A stretch of DNA of 14,474 nucleotides from an uncultured Collinsella sp. (GCA_900548565.1 URKV01000038.1:1-14474), one strand, 5' to 3'. Shown: positions 1 to 7,730, numbered from the stretch's first letter. Notes: generated by a model from the sequence alone, not told the origin. Made by a program: numbers and translations.

Positions 1-45
1 ACACGCGTAAGATCGTCGGCAGCGTCAGATGTGTATAAGAGACAG
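1..45 (+). other. Nextera i5-side sequencing adapter (artefact)
   Basis: This is library sequence, not genome. Bases 1-4 match the end of the P5 oligo, 5-12 (gcgtaaga) match the Nextera S517 i5 index, and 13-45 are the Nextera read-1 adapter ending in the 19-base Tn5 mosaic end at 27-45. Index identity is from memory; the adapter match is exact by eye. Genomic sequence starts at 46. Any open reading frame that includes these bases, such as a peptide beginning MCIRDS or ending LSLIHI, is an artefact. Confidence 0.97.
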
Positions 46-511
46 CCTTACGCACGGCCTGGGCATAGTCCTCGTCCATGGTAAAGCGCTCGTTATCGAA
101 GTCGACGGAGCAGCCCATGCGCTTGATCTGCTCGACAATGATGCCGCCGTACTCGTGGGTCCAGTCCCAGCAGGCGTCGACAAACTTATCGCGACCAATC
201 TCCAGGCGGCTAATGCCCTCACTCTTGAGCTTCTTATCGACCTTGGTCTGCGTGGCGATACCGGCGTGGTCGGTGCCGAGCACCCAGCGCGTGGACTTGC
301 CGCGCATGCGGGCCATACGGACGATGGCATCTTGGATGGAGTCGTCGGTGGCGTGACCCATGTGGAGCTTGCCGGTCACATTGGGAGGCGGAATGGTGAC
401 GGTGCAGTCGCCCACGCCCTCACGGCGCTTGTAGTAGCCGCCGTCGAGCCACTTCTGCAGGATCGCCGGCTCGTTGGTCGACGGATCATAGTTCTTGGGC
501 ATTTCTTCCAT
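46..511 (-). CDS. valS: Valine--tRNA ligase, N-terminal fragment
   Basis: Class I aminoacyl-tRNA synthetase that charges tRNA-Val with valine in the cytoplasm and edits misactivated threonine. The visible 155 residues start MEEMPKNYDPS. They carry the nucleotide-binding signature PPPNVTGKLHMGHA at about residues 41-54 (HMGH is the HIGH-type motif), followed by the conserved block RWVLGTDHAGIATQ, typical of ValRS rather than LeuRS or IleRS. The start at 511 is supported by a GGGAG Shine-Dalgarno about 7 bases upstream; an in-frame ATG at 502 is the alternative. The gene runs off the left end at the adapter (base 45), so the editing, KMSKS and tRNA-binding parts are missing; full-length ValRS is roughly 880 residues. 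It lies downstream of clpX on the same strand, separated by a terminator and a long inverted repeat. Confidence 0.95.
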
Positions 512-531
512 ATATCTCTCCCTGTCCCGCC

Positions 532-646
532 GGGGAGGAATGTAGGCCCGATTTTCGCTCGGTCAGGTCCTGGCTCGCGCGAAGACCACATTAAGTGTTC
601 TTCGGCTCGTGCGGAATCTACGAAAATCGGGCCTACATTCCTCCCC
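532..646. repeat. Perfect 26-bp inverted repeat with nested hairpin
   Basis: Arms 532-557 and 621-646 are exact reverse complements, with a 63-base spacer. Inside the spacer an inner hairpin (about gaagaccac / gtgttcttc, one mismatch, around 580-605) would stack on the outer stem. It lies between the clpX terminator and valS, and its inner edge is only about 20 bases from the valS start codon, so in valS mRNA it would form a very stable structure just upstream of the ribosome-binding site. There is no U-tract on either strand. Its sequence differs from the TTGCGGTGA palindromes elsewhere in the window. It could be an intergenic repeat element or a leader structure. Confidence 0.8.
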
Positions 647-739
647 TTAGGTATCGATTACTTCAGTCTGAATGACTTCGCTGAGGCTTAAACAAACACA
701 CAGAATAACACAGGTAGTTGGGGTTATTGCGCATATATA

Positions 740-775
740 AAATAGCCTCCGACCGCGGGTGGTCGAAGGCTATTT
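740..775 (-). terminator. Intrinsic terminator after clpX
   Basis: Arms 740-754 and 761-775 pair over 15 bp with one mismatch, with a 6-base loop. On the minus strand the stem ends in CTATTT and is followed by TATATATG, giving a U/A-rich tail. It lies just past the clpX stop codon, so it should end the clpP-clpX transcript and isolate valS. Confidence 0.8.
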
Positions 776-796
776 GCAAACACGTTTTAGGCAGAT

Positions 797-2209
797 CTAG
801 CCGTAGATGCGCTGTGGCTGCTCTTCGCCCTTGACGGCGGCTTCGGTTACGACAACCTTGGCAACGCCCTCCTCGCTGGGGAGGTCGAACATCGTCTGCT
901 GCAGCACGTCCTCGCAGATGGAACGCAGGCCGCGGGCGCCGGTCTTGCGGGCAAGCGCCATGCGGGCGATCTTGTGCAGGGCGGCGTCCTCAAACTCAAG
1001 ATCGACGTCCTCGAGCTGGAACATCTTACGGTACTGGCGCACCACGGCGTTCTTGGGCTCGGTCAGGATCGATACCAGGTCGTCCTCGTCGAGCGCCTGC
1101 GTCTGGGTGACGACGGGCGTACGGCCCACGAACTCGGGGATCATGCCAAAGGCGTTGAGGTCCTGCGGGAGCACCTGGCGCAGCAGGTCGTTCTCATCGA
1201 CCGAAGTGGGGCCGGCGATCTCGGAGTTAAAGCCCACGCCCTTGTTGCCTACGCGATCGGCGATGATCTTGTCCAGACCCACAAAGGCACCACCGCAGAT
1301 GAACAGGATGTTGGTCGTGTCGATCTGCAGCAGCTCCTGCTGGGGATGCTTGCGGCCGCCGGTTGGCGGAACGCTGGCCACCGTGCCCTCAAGAATCTTA
1401 AGCAGCGCCTGCTGAACGCCCTCGCCCGAGACATCACGGGTGATGGAGAGGTTCTCGGCCTTGCGGGCGATCTTGTCGATCTCGTCCACGTAGATAATGC
1501 CCACCTGCGCGCGCTCGATATCACCATCGGCGGCGTTGATGAGCTTGAGCAGGATGTTCTCCACGTCCTCGCCAACGTAACCGGCCTCGGTGAGCGCGGT
1601 GGCATCGGCAATGGCAAACGGCACCTCGAGAATGCGCGCGAGCGTCTGGGCAAGCAGGGTCTTACCGGTACCGGTGGGGCCGAGCAGCAAGATGTTGGAC
1701 TTGGCGAGCTCCACCTCGTCCATGTCATCGTCAAACTGGGCGCCCATGCCCGATGCCTCGTCAAAGGCGGACACCGCGGCACCGCCCTCGATCACGCGGC
1801 GATAGTGGTTGTACACGGCAACCGACATGGCGCGCTTGGCGTCCTCCTGGCCCATAACATAGGCCGAAAGCTCGTCATAAATCTCGTGCGGCGTCGGCAC
1901 GTGCGTGATGACCTGACGGTCGTCCTCGAGCTCAAAGCCCTCGGCCTCGGGGTCAACGGCGGGCTGGGACGCAGCCTGGCCGTGGTCGTTGAGGAAACCC
2001 GGGAGATTGCCGTTGCGGGCGGCGTCCATAAAGTCCGAAGCCAGCGACTCCTCAAGGATCTCGGAGCAGGCGGCGACGCACTCGTCGCAGATAAAGATGT
2101 TGGTCGGACCCTTTACGAGACGACGAACCTGGCCCTGCTCTTTTCCGCAGAAGGAGCAGCGGATGGGGTTGCCGTTCTCGTCAAAGTTGTCCTGCATGTT
2201 ACCTGCCAT
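797..2209 (-). CDS. clpX: ATP-dependent Clp protease ATP-binding subunit ClpX
   Basis: AAA+ unfoldase that recognises tagged proteins, unfolds them and feeds them into ClpP. With the start at 2209 it has 470 residues. The N-terminal zinc-binding domain has four cysteines (C18, C21, C41, C44). Walker A GPTGTGKT is at 177-184, the pore loop YVG at 211-213, Walker B IIYVDEID at 238-245, the RKH loop at 286-288, and a GVGF (IGF-type) ClpP-docking loop at about 324-327. A sensor-2 GARGLR follows near the C-terminus. It is longer than the usual ~420 residues because of a linker after the zinc domain and an acidic insert at about 141-168 before Walker A. The start is set by AAGGA 8 bases upstream of the ATG at 2209; the frame opens earlier at 2230 but overlaps clpP, and ATG 2197 is an alternative. 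It begins one base after the clpP stop, so the two are co-transcribed. Confidence 0.96.
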   Translation of the reverse strand: MAGNMQDNFDENGNPIRCSFCGKEQGQVRRLVKGPTNIFICDECVAACSEILEESLASDFMDAARNGNLPGFLNDHGQAASQPAVDPEAEGFELEDDRQVITHVPTPHEIYDELSAYVMGQEDAKRAMSVAVYNHYRRVIEGGAAVSAFDEASGMGAQFDDDMDEVELAKSNILLLGPTGTGKTLLAQTLARILEVPFAIADATALTEAGYVGEDVENILLKLINAADGDIERAQVGIIYVDEIDKIARKAENLSITRDVSGEGVQQALLKILEGTVASVPPTGGRKHPQQELLQIDTTNILFICGGAFVGLDKIIADRVGNKGVGFNSEIAGPTSVDENDLLRQVLPQDLNAFGMIPEFVGRTPVVTQTQALDEDDLVSILTEPKNAVVRQYRKMFQLEDVDLEFEDAALHKIARMALARKTGARGLRSICEDVLQQTMFDLPSEEGVAKVVVTEAAVKGEEQPQRIYG

Positions 2210-2210
2210 C

Positions 2211-2831
2211 CTAGGCGTCCTTCGCGGCAAGATCGCGCGAGGTAACGATACGATCGATCAAGCCGTAGTCGAGGGCCTCGGCAGCCGTGAGGTAGTTGTC
2301 GCGCTCGGTGTCGGCCTGAACCTTCTCGATCGGCTGGCCCGAGGCATCGGACAGGATCTGGTTGAGCTCGCGGCGGGTCTTCTTGATCTCCTCGGCCACG
2401 ATCTCGATCTCGGTCTGCTGACCCTGGGCACCGCCGCTGGGCTGGTGAATCATAACCTTGGAGTGCGGCAGGCAGAAGCGCTTGCCCTTGGCGCCGGCCG
2501 AAAGCAGCACGGCGGCCATGGACGCGGCCATACCGACGCAGATGGTGGAGACCTGCGGCTTAATGAAGTTCATGGTGTCCAGAATCGCCAGGCCGGAGTA
2601 GACCTCGCCACCGGGCGAATTGATGTAGAGCGAGATATCCTTCTCGGCATCCTGGCTCTCAAGATGCAGCAGCTGGGCAACGACCAGGTTGGCGCTGACG
2701 GAGTTGATCTCCTCGCCCAAGAAGATGATGCGGTCGTTGAGCAGGCGCGAATAGATATCGTAGCTGCGCTCGCCGCGCGGCGTCTGCTCGATAACGTATG
2801 GCACGAGGGCGGAATCGAACTTAGCGATCAT
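2211..2831 (-). CDS. clpP: ATP-dependent Clp protease proteolytic subunit ClpP
   Basis: Serine peptidase that forms the tetradecameric degradation chamber capped by ClpX. The 206-residue protein has the catalytic triad S104 (in GMAASMAA), H129 (MIHQPSGG) and D178 (DTERD), each exactly 7 residues beyond the E. coli positions, plus the SPGG oxyanion region at about 72-75. The start at 2831 has a GGAG 6 bases upstream; in-frame ATGs at 2837 and 2843 are possible, and the frame is open to a TTG at 2861. Only one clpP is present next to clpX, unlike the tandem clpP1-clpP2 of many actinomycetes. It lies downstream of tig across a hairpin terminator and ends one base before the clpX start. Confidence 0.96.
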   Translation of the reverse strand: MIAKFDSALVPYVIEQTPRGERSYDIYSRLLNDRIIFLGEEINSVSANLVVAQLLHLESQDAEKDISLYINSPGGEVYSGLAILDTMNFIKPQVSTICVGMAASMAAVLLSAGAKGKRFCLPHSKVMIHQPSGGAQGQQTEIEIVAEEIKKTRRELNQILSDASGQPIEKVQADTERDNYLTAAEALDYGLIDRIVTSRDLAAKDA

Positions 2832-2877
2832 ACGCATCTCCATTTCTCTCTTGCGGACCAAATTGGTTCTAGATAAA

Positions 2878-2918
2878 CGTACGGTGCCCGCATGCTATGC
2901 ATTGGCTGGCACCGTACG
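2878..2918 (-). terminator. Hairpin between tig and clpP
   Basis: Perfect 11-bp stem, arms 2878-2888 and 2908-2918, with a 19-base loop that is itself partly palindromic (gcatgctatgc). On the minus strand it is followed by TTTATC, a short U-run. It lies in the 133-base gap after the tig stop codon and before clpP. It is probably an intrinsic or attenuating terminator; some read-through into clpP is possible because the U-run is weak. Confidence 0.6.
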
Positions 2919-2994
2919 AAGCAACCGGATAACCGGCTTATAACTTTACCCCATCACGGGCGCGTCCATGCGCTCGCGGAAAAGGTGGCGAGAA

Positions 2995-4293
2995 TTACTC
3001 GGCGTCCTTGGCGGTCTCGTCGACCTCGGTCACCTTGGCGTTCTCGACCAGGTAGTCGACGGCCTTGGAGCGACGGATGGACTCGCGGACGGCAGGCATG
3101 CGGCCATCGGCGATGAACTCGGCCTTGGAAGCCTCGACGTCCTTGACGCCGGCCTTCTCGAACTCGGCGTTGATGTCGTCCTCGGTGACCTCGATCTTGA
3201 GCTCACGGGCGAGGGCGTCGAGCGCCAGGGACTCACGGGCAACGTCGTTGGCCTGCTTGTGCAGGTCGCCGATGAACTGCTCCATGGTCAGACCGGAAGC
3301 GGGCAGCCAGGTGTCGAGCGTCATGCCGCGGGCAGCGAGGTTGGACAGGAAGTTCTGGCCAAGCTCCTCAAAGACGGACTGCTCGTAGTCGGCGTCCATC
3401 TCCTCGAGCTGCAGGCGCTCGGCGAGAGCGGAGACGCAACGGTTCTCCTTCTCGGCCGGGAGGCGGGAAGCCTTGTCCTGCTCGATCTCGATCTTGATGG
3501 CGTCGCGCATGGCCTCGATGCTGTCGAAGCCAAAGTCGGACTTGACGAGTTCGTCGGTGAGCTCGGGGGTGTTGCGGACCTTGATGCCCTTGACGGTGAC
3601 CTCGACGGTGTGGGTCTCGGCCTCCTCGCCCTCCTCGACCTCGTCGGTCCAGGTGACGGTCTTGACGTCGTCGACGTTAGCGCCGATCAGGGCCTCGTTG
3701 AACTCCTTGGGGTTGCTGTCGCTACCGGCGATGAGCATGCGGCCCTCGGCGGCAAAGTTGTCGGCGTTCTCGACGGCCTTGAGGTCGACGGTGACGTAGT
3801 CCTCGGCCTCGACAGCGCAACCCTCGACGTCCTCGAAGGTGGCACGGTAGTTGAGGAGCATCTCGACCTGGTTGTTGATCTCGGACTCGGTGACCTCCGC
3901 AGGAGGCATCTCGATCTCGACAGCGTCGAAGGAGGAGAGCTCAGCAGCAGGACGCAGGGAGAACTCGACGGTGTAGGTGTAGTCCTCGTGATCCTTGGCG
4001 AGGTCGAGCTCCTTGTAGTCACCGTTCTTGGTGGGGACGATGTCCAGCTCGTTGAGGACGGCGGGCTCGTTGGCGGCGATCAGGTCGTTGGTGGCCTGAG
4101 CGAGGGTAGCCTCGGCGCCAAGAGCGGAGTCGATGACCGGACGGGGGGCCTTGCCGGCACGGAAGCCCGGGAAGCGGTACTTCTTGGCGGTGTCCTTGTA
4201 GGCCTTCTTAATCGCGGCGTCGACGTCGGCGGCCGGGATGGTGACCGTAGCGGTGAGCTTGGCGTCCTTGACGTCAGAAGCGGTGATGTTCAA
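2995..4293 (-). CDS. tig: Trigger factor (ribosome-associated chaperone/PPIase)
   Basis: Chaperone that docks on the ribosome exit tunnel, shelters nascent chains and has peptidyl-prolyl isomerase activity. The ribosome-docking motif GFRAGKAP falls at residues 43-50, the E. coli position, if translation starts at the TTG at 4293. A perfect AGGAGG (4300-4305) lies 6 bases upstream of that TTG, and the resulting length is 432 residues. The ATG at 4308 and the GTG at 4294-4296 are less well placed, because the first overlaps the Shine-Dalgarno and the second is only 3 bases from it. After the N-terminal domain come an FKBP-like middle domain (about 150-240, with an acidic EEGEEAE stretch) and a long helical C-terminal domain. 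It heads the tig-clpP-clpX block, coupling folding and degradation. Confidence 0.95.
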   Translation of the reverse strand: MNITASDVKDAKLTATVTIPAADVDAAIKKAYKDTAKKYRFPGFRAGKAPRPVIDSALGAEATLAQATNDLIAANEPAVLNELDIVPTKNGDYKELDLAKDHEDYTYTVEFSLRPAAELSSFDAVEIEMPPAEVTESEINNQVEMLLNYRATFEDVEGCAVEAEDYVTVDLKAVENADNFAAEGRMLIAGSDSNPKEFNEALIGANVDDVKTVTWTDEVEEGEEAETHTVEVTVKGIKVRNTPELTDELVKSDFGFDSIEAMRDAIKIEIEQDKASRLPAEKENRCVSALAERLQLEEMDADYEQSVFEELGQNFLSNLAARGMTLDTWLPASGLTMEQFIGDLHKQANDVARESLALDALARELKIEVTEDDINAEFEKAGVKDVEASKAEFIADGRMPAVRESIRRSKAVDYLVENAKVTEVDETAKDAE

Positions 4294-4299
4294 CACGTT

Positions 4300-4305
4300 C
4301 CTCCT
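4300..4305 (-). promoter_or_regulatory. Consensus Shine-Dalgarno deciding the TTG start of tig
   Basis: AGGAGG on the minus strand, followed by 6 bases and then TTG (4291-4293). It lies inside the longer open frame, so gene callers that prefer ATG would place the start too far upstream. Confidence 0.75.
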
Positions 4306-4317
4306 CATACTGCCCAG

Positions 4318-4347
4318 CTTATCTGAGGTGCTGGTACCTTTATGCAA
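4318..4347 (-). promoter_or_regulatory. Possible tig promoter
   Basis: Minus-strand TTGCAT (4342-4347), an 18-base spacer, then GATAAG (4318-4323). Both boxes match the sigma-70 consensus only moderately. It sits between tRNA-Leu and tig and would give a leader of about 15-20 bases. Confidence 0.3.
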
Positions 4348-4384
4348 CAAAGAGTCGCGACGGCAGGAGCCGACGCAGGTGCGT

Positions 4385-4468
4385 TGGTGCGGGCGAAAGG
4401 ACTCGAACCTTCACGGGAATCCCACCAGAACCTAAATCTGGCGCGTCTACCAATTCCGCCACGCCCGC
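4385..4468 (-). tRNA. tRNA-Leu (anticodon UAG)
   Basis: A full cloverleaf is readable on the minus strand. The acceptor stem GCGGGCG pairs with CGCCCGC, the anticodon stem CCAGA/TCTGG encloses the loop TTTAGGT (anticodon at 4432-4434), a class II variable arm follows, and the T loop is TTCGAGT. The discriminator is A and the CCA end is encoded (4385-4387). It reads CUN leucine codons. Its own extended -10 promoter lies just upstream. Confidence 0.95.
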
Positions 4469-4487
4469 ATGAGCGCACAGACTAGGA

Positions 4488-4496
4488 ATGATAGCA
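4488..4496 (-). promoter_or_regulatory. Extended -10 promoter of tRNA-Leu
   Basis: Minus-strand TGCTATCAT, i.e. a TGn motif followed by TATCAT. It ends about 20 bases before the mature tRNA 5' end. No convincing -35 box is visible, as is common for extended -10 promoters. Confidence 0.5.
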
Positions 4497-4590
4497 GATA
4501 CGAACGACAAGCGCACGCACACCTTTTGCAGGCTCACGACCTCACCACGAGTGCAAGCCAACAGAGGCGGCTGCCACCCTCCCCTCTATG

Positions 4591-4657
4591 AGTTGCGGTG
4601 AAATAGTTCCTGTTTGGGGCTCCAGTCCTCCAAAACAGGAACTATTCCACCGCAACT
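4591..4657. repeat. 67-bp palindromic element, copy A (TTGCGGTGA family)
   Basis: Arms 4591-4618 and 4630-4657 pair over 28 positions with two mismatches around an 11-base loop. The termini read AGTTGCGGTG / CACCGCAACT. Its left 25 bases recur exactly, on the opposite strand, at 11881-11905, and its right 19 bases recur at 11839-11857. The arms differ by one base at the same place in both copies, so the element has a direction. It lies between the molybdenum hydroxylase gene and tRNA-Leu, with no U-tract. Confidence 0.85.
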
Positions 4658-4821
4658 TCGATGGGACCCGGCAGTCTGGCGGTGCCGGCCATGCGCCGGA
4701 AAGCGCGTCCCGGTTTGGGGCCTCGGAATGGGATGCGGCTTCCGCTATAGCCATCAACCGGAAACTGCAACCCGTTTTGAGCCCCTATTCCGGGATGTAC
4801 TATCCGCCAAAGGCCTCAACC
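4658..4821. other. Non-coding palindrome-rich remnant region
   Basis: No credible gene is seen here. Together with its flanks it fills the roughly 430-base gap between tRNA-Leu and the molybdenum hydroxylase gene. It contains GC-rich partial palindromes around 4665-4735 and the first half of a 16-base exact direct repeat (tcaaccggaaactgca at 4754-4769 and 4816-4831). It looks like degraded copies of intergenic hairpin repeats. Confidence 0.5.
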
Positions 4822-4867
4822 GGAAACTGCAGCCCACAATTCGGTCGAAAAGTGGGCTGCAGTTTCC
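4822..4867. repeat. Perfect 16-bp inverted repeat after the hydroxylase operon
   Basis: Arms 4822-4837 and 4852-4867 are exact reverse complements around a 14-base loop. The left arm overlaps the second unit (4816-4831) of a 16-base direct repeat whose first unit is at 4754-4769, suggesting a duplicated or partly deleted element. It begins about 30 bases past the hydroxylase stop codon, but no U-run follows on the minus strand, so it is not a standard intrinsic terminator. It may still stabilise the mRNA 3' end. Confidence 0.75.
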
Positions 4868-4898
4868 CCGGGCTTGCCAGAGGACGACGGTTCCTCGC

Positions 4899-7730
4899 CT
4901 ACTCCCCCAGCAGGGCCTTCTCGGGCGTGATCGGAAGCGAGCGAACCTGATGTCCGGTGGCGGGTGCGACGGCCGAGGCCACGGCGGCGAGCGGCGTGTT
5001 GATGACGACCTCGCCGATCGACTTGGCACCAAACGGGCCCGTCGGCTCGTAGCTCGGCTCAAAGGCCACGCGAATGCTGCCGATATCCAGGCGCGTGGGC
5101 AGCTTGTAGCTCATAAAGTTGCCGGTGCGCAGGCGACCGCGGTCGTCGTGCTCGACGATCTCGTAGAGCGCGTGGCCGATACCCTGGGCAATGCCGCCCT
5201 CGGCCTGGACGCGCGCGAGTGCCTCGTTGATCACGGTGCCGCAGTCCACAGCCGCCGCGTAGTCCACCACGGTCACCTTGCCGGTGGCCTTGTCGACCTC
5301 GACCTCGGCAATGCCGGCCATAAACGGCGGGGGCGAAACGGGCAGGCAGGCAGAGGCATGCGAGGTGAGCGCGTCGCCGCCCGCGATGTTCTTGACGCAC
5401 AGGTTGGCAAAGTCGCGCAGCGTGAGGTAGCGGTTCTGCTCGCGCGCGGCACGCTCGTCGGACAGGCGCACGTACTGGCCATCGAAGACCACATCAGCGG
5501 CGTCCACATCCCACATCTGGGCGGCCTTGGCGCAGATCTTCTCACGCAGCTCGCTCGCGGCGTTCTTGGCGGCAAGGCCCGTCACGTACGTACCCGAGCT
5601 CGCGTACGAGCCGGCATCGAACGGCGACACGTCGGTGTCCACGCCGCGTACCACGATCATTGAACTCTCCACGCCCAGCTCCTCGGCGGCAATCTGCGCC
5701 AGGATCGTGTCGACGCCCATGCCGTTATCGGTGGCGCCGGTGCCGATGGTAATGAAGCCGTCCTCTTCCAGGCGCATGTCGATGCCGGCGATGTCCACGT
5801 TGGAGATGCCCGAGCCCTGCATGGTGAGCGCGCAGCCCAGGGCGCGCACGCGGTCGCCCAGGTCGACGGCCAGCGGCTTATCGCGCCAGCCGATCATGTC
5901 CATTGCACGCAGCAGGCAGCGGTCGAGTGCGCAGGCGTTGAGCTTTTCGTTGTAGTACTGCGGCATGATTTCGCCCTCGCGCACGATGTTCTTAAGGCGC
6001 AGGTCGGCGGGATCCATGTGCAGCATGTCGGCGAGCTCGTTGACGGCGCTCTCCACGGCAAACTGGCCCTGGGTGGCACCGTAGCCGCGATACGCGCCGC
6101 CGCGGTTGGTATTGGTGTAGACGGCGTCCCAGCTAAAGCGGCTCGCCTTCACGTGGTTGTAGATGGGCAGGCTCTTGTGGCCCGAAAGGCCAATCGTCGT
6201 GGTGGCATGCTCGCCATAAGCGCCGGCGTTGGACAGCGTGTGCAGGTCGATGGCCGTGATGGTGCCGTCGTTCATGGCGCCCAGCTTAACGGTCATCTGC
6301 ATCTGGTGGCGCGAGTTGCCCGCGGTGATGGTCTCCTCGCGGGTGTAGCAGCAGTAGCTCGGACGACCAGTCTGCTGGGTCACGAACGCCACGAAGATTT
6401 CGCAGCAGCCCGTCTGCTTGGAGCCAAAGCCGCCACCGATGCGCGGCTTAATGACTTGCACCTGCGACTGCGGAATATCGAGCGACTGCGCGACCATGCG
6501 GCGCACGTGGAAGGGCACCTGCGTCGAGGTGGTCACCGAAATGCGCCCGAACGCGTCGGTCGTCGCGAAGGAGCGGAAAGTTTCCATGGGCGCGGTCTGC
6601 GTGGCCTGGCTGGTATAGGTGCGGGTGAAGACGATGTCGCTCTGGGCGAACGCCTCGTCAAGGTTGCCAAAATCGCTGGTACCGCTGCACACCAGGTTGC
6701 GCGGGACGTCGCCGCCCTGCGGGAACATAAAGGTCACGTCCCCCTCGGGATGGACCACGATGTCGTTATCGAGTGCCTTGGTAAAGTCGAGCAGGGGCTC
6801 GAGTACCTCGTAGTCGACCTTGATGAGCTTGAGCGCCTTGTCGGCGGCCTCCTCGGTCTCGGCGGCGACGATCGCCACCTCCTCGTTTTGGTAACGGACG
6901 AGGTTCTCGAGAATCAGGCGGTCGTAGGGACTCGGCTGCGGATAGCTCTGGCCGGCGATGGTAAAGCGACGCTGGGGCACGTCCTCGTAGGTGTAGACGC
7001 CCACGACGCCGGGCACCTTCAGGGCGCGCGACGTATCGATGGAGCGAATCTTGGCGCGGGCATAGGGACTGCGCTTGAGTTTGACGATGAGCGCGCCGGC
7101 GGGCACCATATCGCCCGTGTAGACGGGACGGCCCTCGAGCAGGGCCTTCGAGTCCTTCTTGGGCTGCTTATGGGTAATCTGCTTGTAGGAGACACCGTCG
7201 CAGCTGGTGTCGTTGACCGGCAGCTCGGGCATCTCAAAGCCCACCTGCACGCCGGACTCGTTAAGGAAGCGCACGATAGCACGCAGCTGGCTCTCGTAGC
7301 CGCTGCAGCGGCAGAGGTTGCCGGCGAGCTGGCGCGAGAGCTCCTCGCGCGTGGCGACGAGGCTCGGGTCCTCCTTGGCGGCGCGGGCAAGCGCCAGCAC
7401 GTTCATGATGAGGCCGGGAGCGCAAAAACCGCACTGCTCGGCACCTTCGGCAGCCATCGCACGGGCCAGCGCCTCAGACTCGGCCTTGAGGCCCTCGAGC
7501 GTGGTGATGGTGTGGCCCTCGATGCGCGCGGCGGGAACCGAGCAGCTCAGCACCGGGTCGCCGTCGAGCCACACCGTGCACAGACCGCAGTTGGTGGTTT
7601 CGCAGGCACAGCGCACCGACGCACAGCCCTGCTCGCGCAGCAGCGCAAAGAGCATGGTGTCGGGGGCAATCTGAACCTTGACCTTACGGCCGTTGAGCGT
7701 AAAGGAAAGATCGATGAGTTTGGCAGCCAT
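4899..7730 (-). CDS. Xanthine dehydrogenase-family molybdenum hydroxylase, fused Fe-S and molybdopterin subunit
   Basis: Hydroxylates a heterocycle or aldehyde at a molybdenum-pterin centre and passes electrons through two 2Fe-2S clusters to the FAD subunit encoded just upstream. The N-terminal plant-ferredoxin cluster has C43-x4-C48-x2-C51-x11-C63. The second cluster has C100-x2-C103 and C140-x-C142. The molybdopterin part runs from about 195 to the end with GGGFGSKQ at 432-439, an arginine in GGAYRGYG at 544-551, GIAQGIGHAL at 846-855, and the catalytic glutamate E907 in GAKSIGE. A Gln (Q439) replaces the glutamate found here in classical xanthine dehydrogenases, so substrate is uncertain; purines are plausible. 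The fused layout and 943-residue length resemble E. coli XdhD, a suspected selenium-dependent hydroxylase. Its ATG overlaps the preceding stop codon by one base (TAATG), so the two are translationally coupled. Confidence 0.9.
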   Translation of the reverse strand: MAAKLIDLSFTLNGRKVKVQIAPDTMLFALLREQGCASVRCACETTNCGLCTVWLDGDPVLSCSVPAARIEGHTITTLEGLKAESEALARAMAAEGAEQCGFCAPGLIMNVLALARAAKEDPSLVATREELSRQLAGNLCRCSGYESQLRAIVRFLNESGVQVGFEMPELPVNDTSCDGVSYKQITHKQPKKDSKALLEGRPVYTGDMVPAGALIVKLKRSPYARAKIRSIDTSRALKVPGVVGVYTYEDVPQRRFTIAGQSYPQPSPYDRLILENLVRYQNEEVAIVAAETEEAADKALKLIKVDYEVLEPLLDFTKALDNDIVVHPEGDVTFMFPQGGDVPRNLVCSGTSDFGNLDEAFAQSDIVFTRTYTSQATQTAPMETFRSFATTDAFGRISVTTSTQVPFHVRRMVAQSLDIPQSQVQVIKPRIGGGFGSKQTGCCEIFVAFVTQQTGRPSYCCYTREETITAGNSRHQMQMTVKLGAMNDGTITAIDLHTLSNAGAYGEHATTTIGLSGHKSLPIYNHVKASRFSWDAVYTNTNRGGAYRGYGATQGQFAVESAVNELADMLHMDPADLRLKNIVREGEIMPQYYNEKLNACALDRCLLRAMDMIGWRDKPLAVDLGDRVRALGCALTMQGSGISNVDIAGIDMRLEEDGFITIGTGATDNGMGVDTILAQIAAEELGVESSMIVVRGVDTDVSPFDAGSYASSGTYVTGLAAKNAASELREKICAKAAQMWDVDAADVVFDGQYVRLSDERAAREQNRYLTLRDFANLCVKNIAGGDALTSHASACLPVSPPPFMAGIAEVEVDKATGKVTVVDYAAAVDCGTVINEALARVQAEGGIAQGIGHALYEIVEHDDRGRLRTGNFMSYKLPTRLDIGSIRVAFEPSYEPTGPFGAKSIGEVVINTPLAAVASAVAPATGHQVRSLPITPEKALLGE

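Noticed and set aside
27..45. Tn5 mosaic end as a sign of a transposon at the contig edge
   Set aside because: It is part of the complete Nextera adapter with index, so it comes from library preparation.
512..735. T-box riboswitch in the valS leader
   Set aside because: No AGGGTGGxACCGCG-type antiterminator and no leader terminator with U-run is present before valS.
2968..4326. Long plus-strand open frame opposite tig, and similar ones opposite clpX (974-2245), the hydroxylase (6018-7733) and gdhA (8989-10245)
   Set aside because: They are antisense frames kept open by high GC and codon bias of the real minus-strand genes, with low-complexity Leu/Val/Gly-rich or Arg-rich products and no family motifs.
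4340..4561. Minus-strand open frame containing VAELVDAPDLGSGG
   Set aside because: It is the translation of the tRNA-Leu gene and flanks, a known false-protein pattern.
4822..4867. Intrinsic terminator of the hydroxylase operon
   Set aside because: The stem is strong, but GGTTGAGG rather than a U-run follows on the minus strand; kept as a repeat.
4588..5663. Plus-strand open frames through the intergenic palindromes (peptides such as KQELFHRN)
   Set aside because: They are translations of the hairpin repeats, recurring at 11839-11905, with no start signal or family match.
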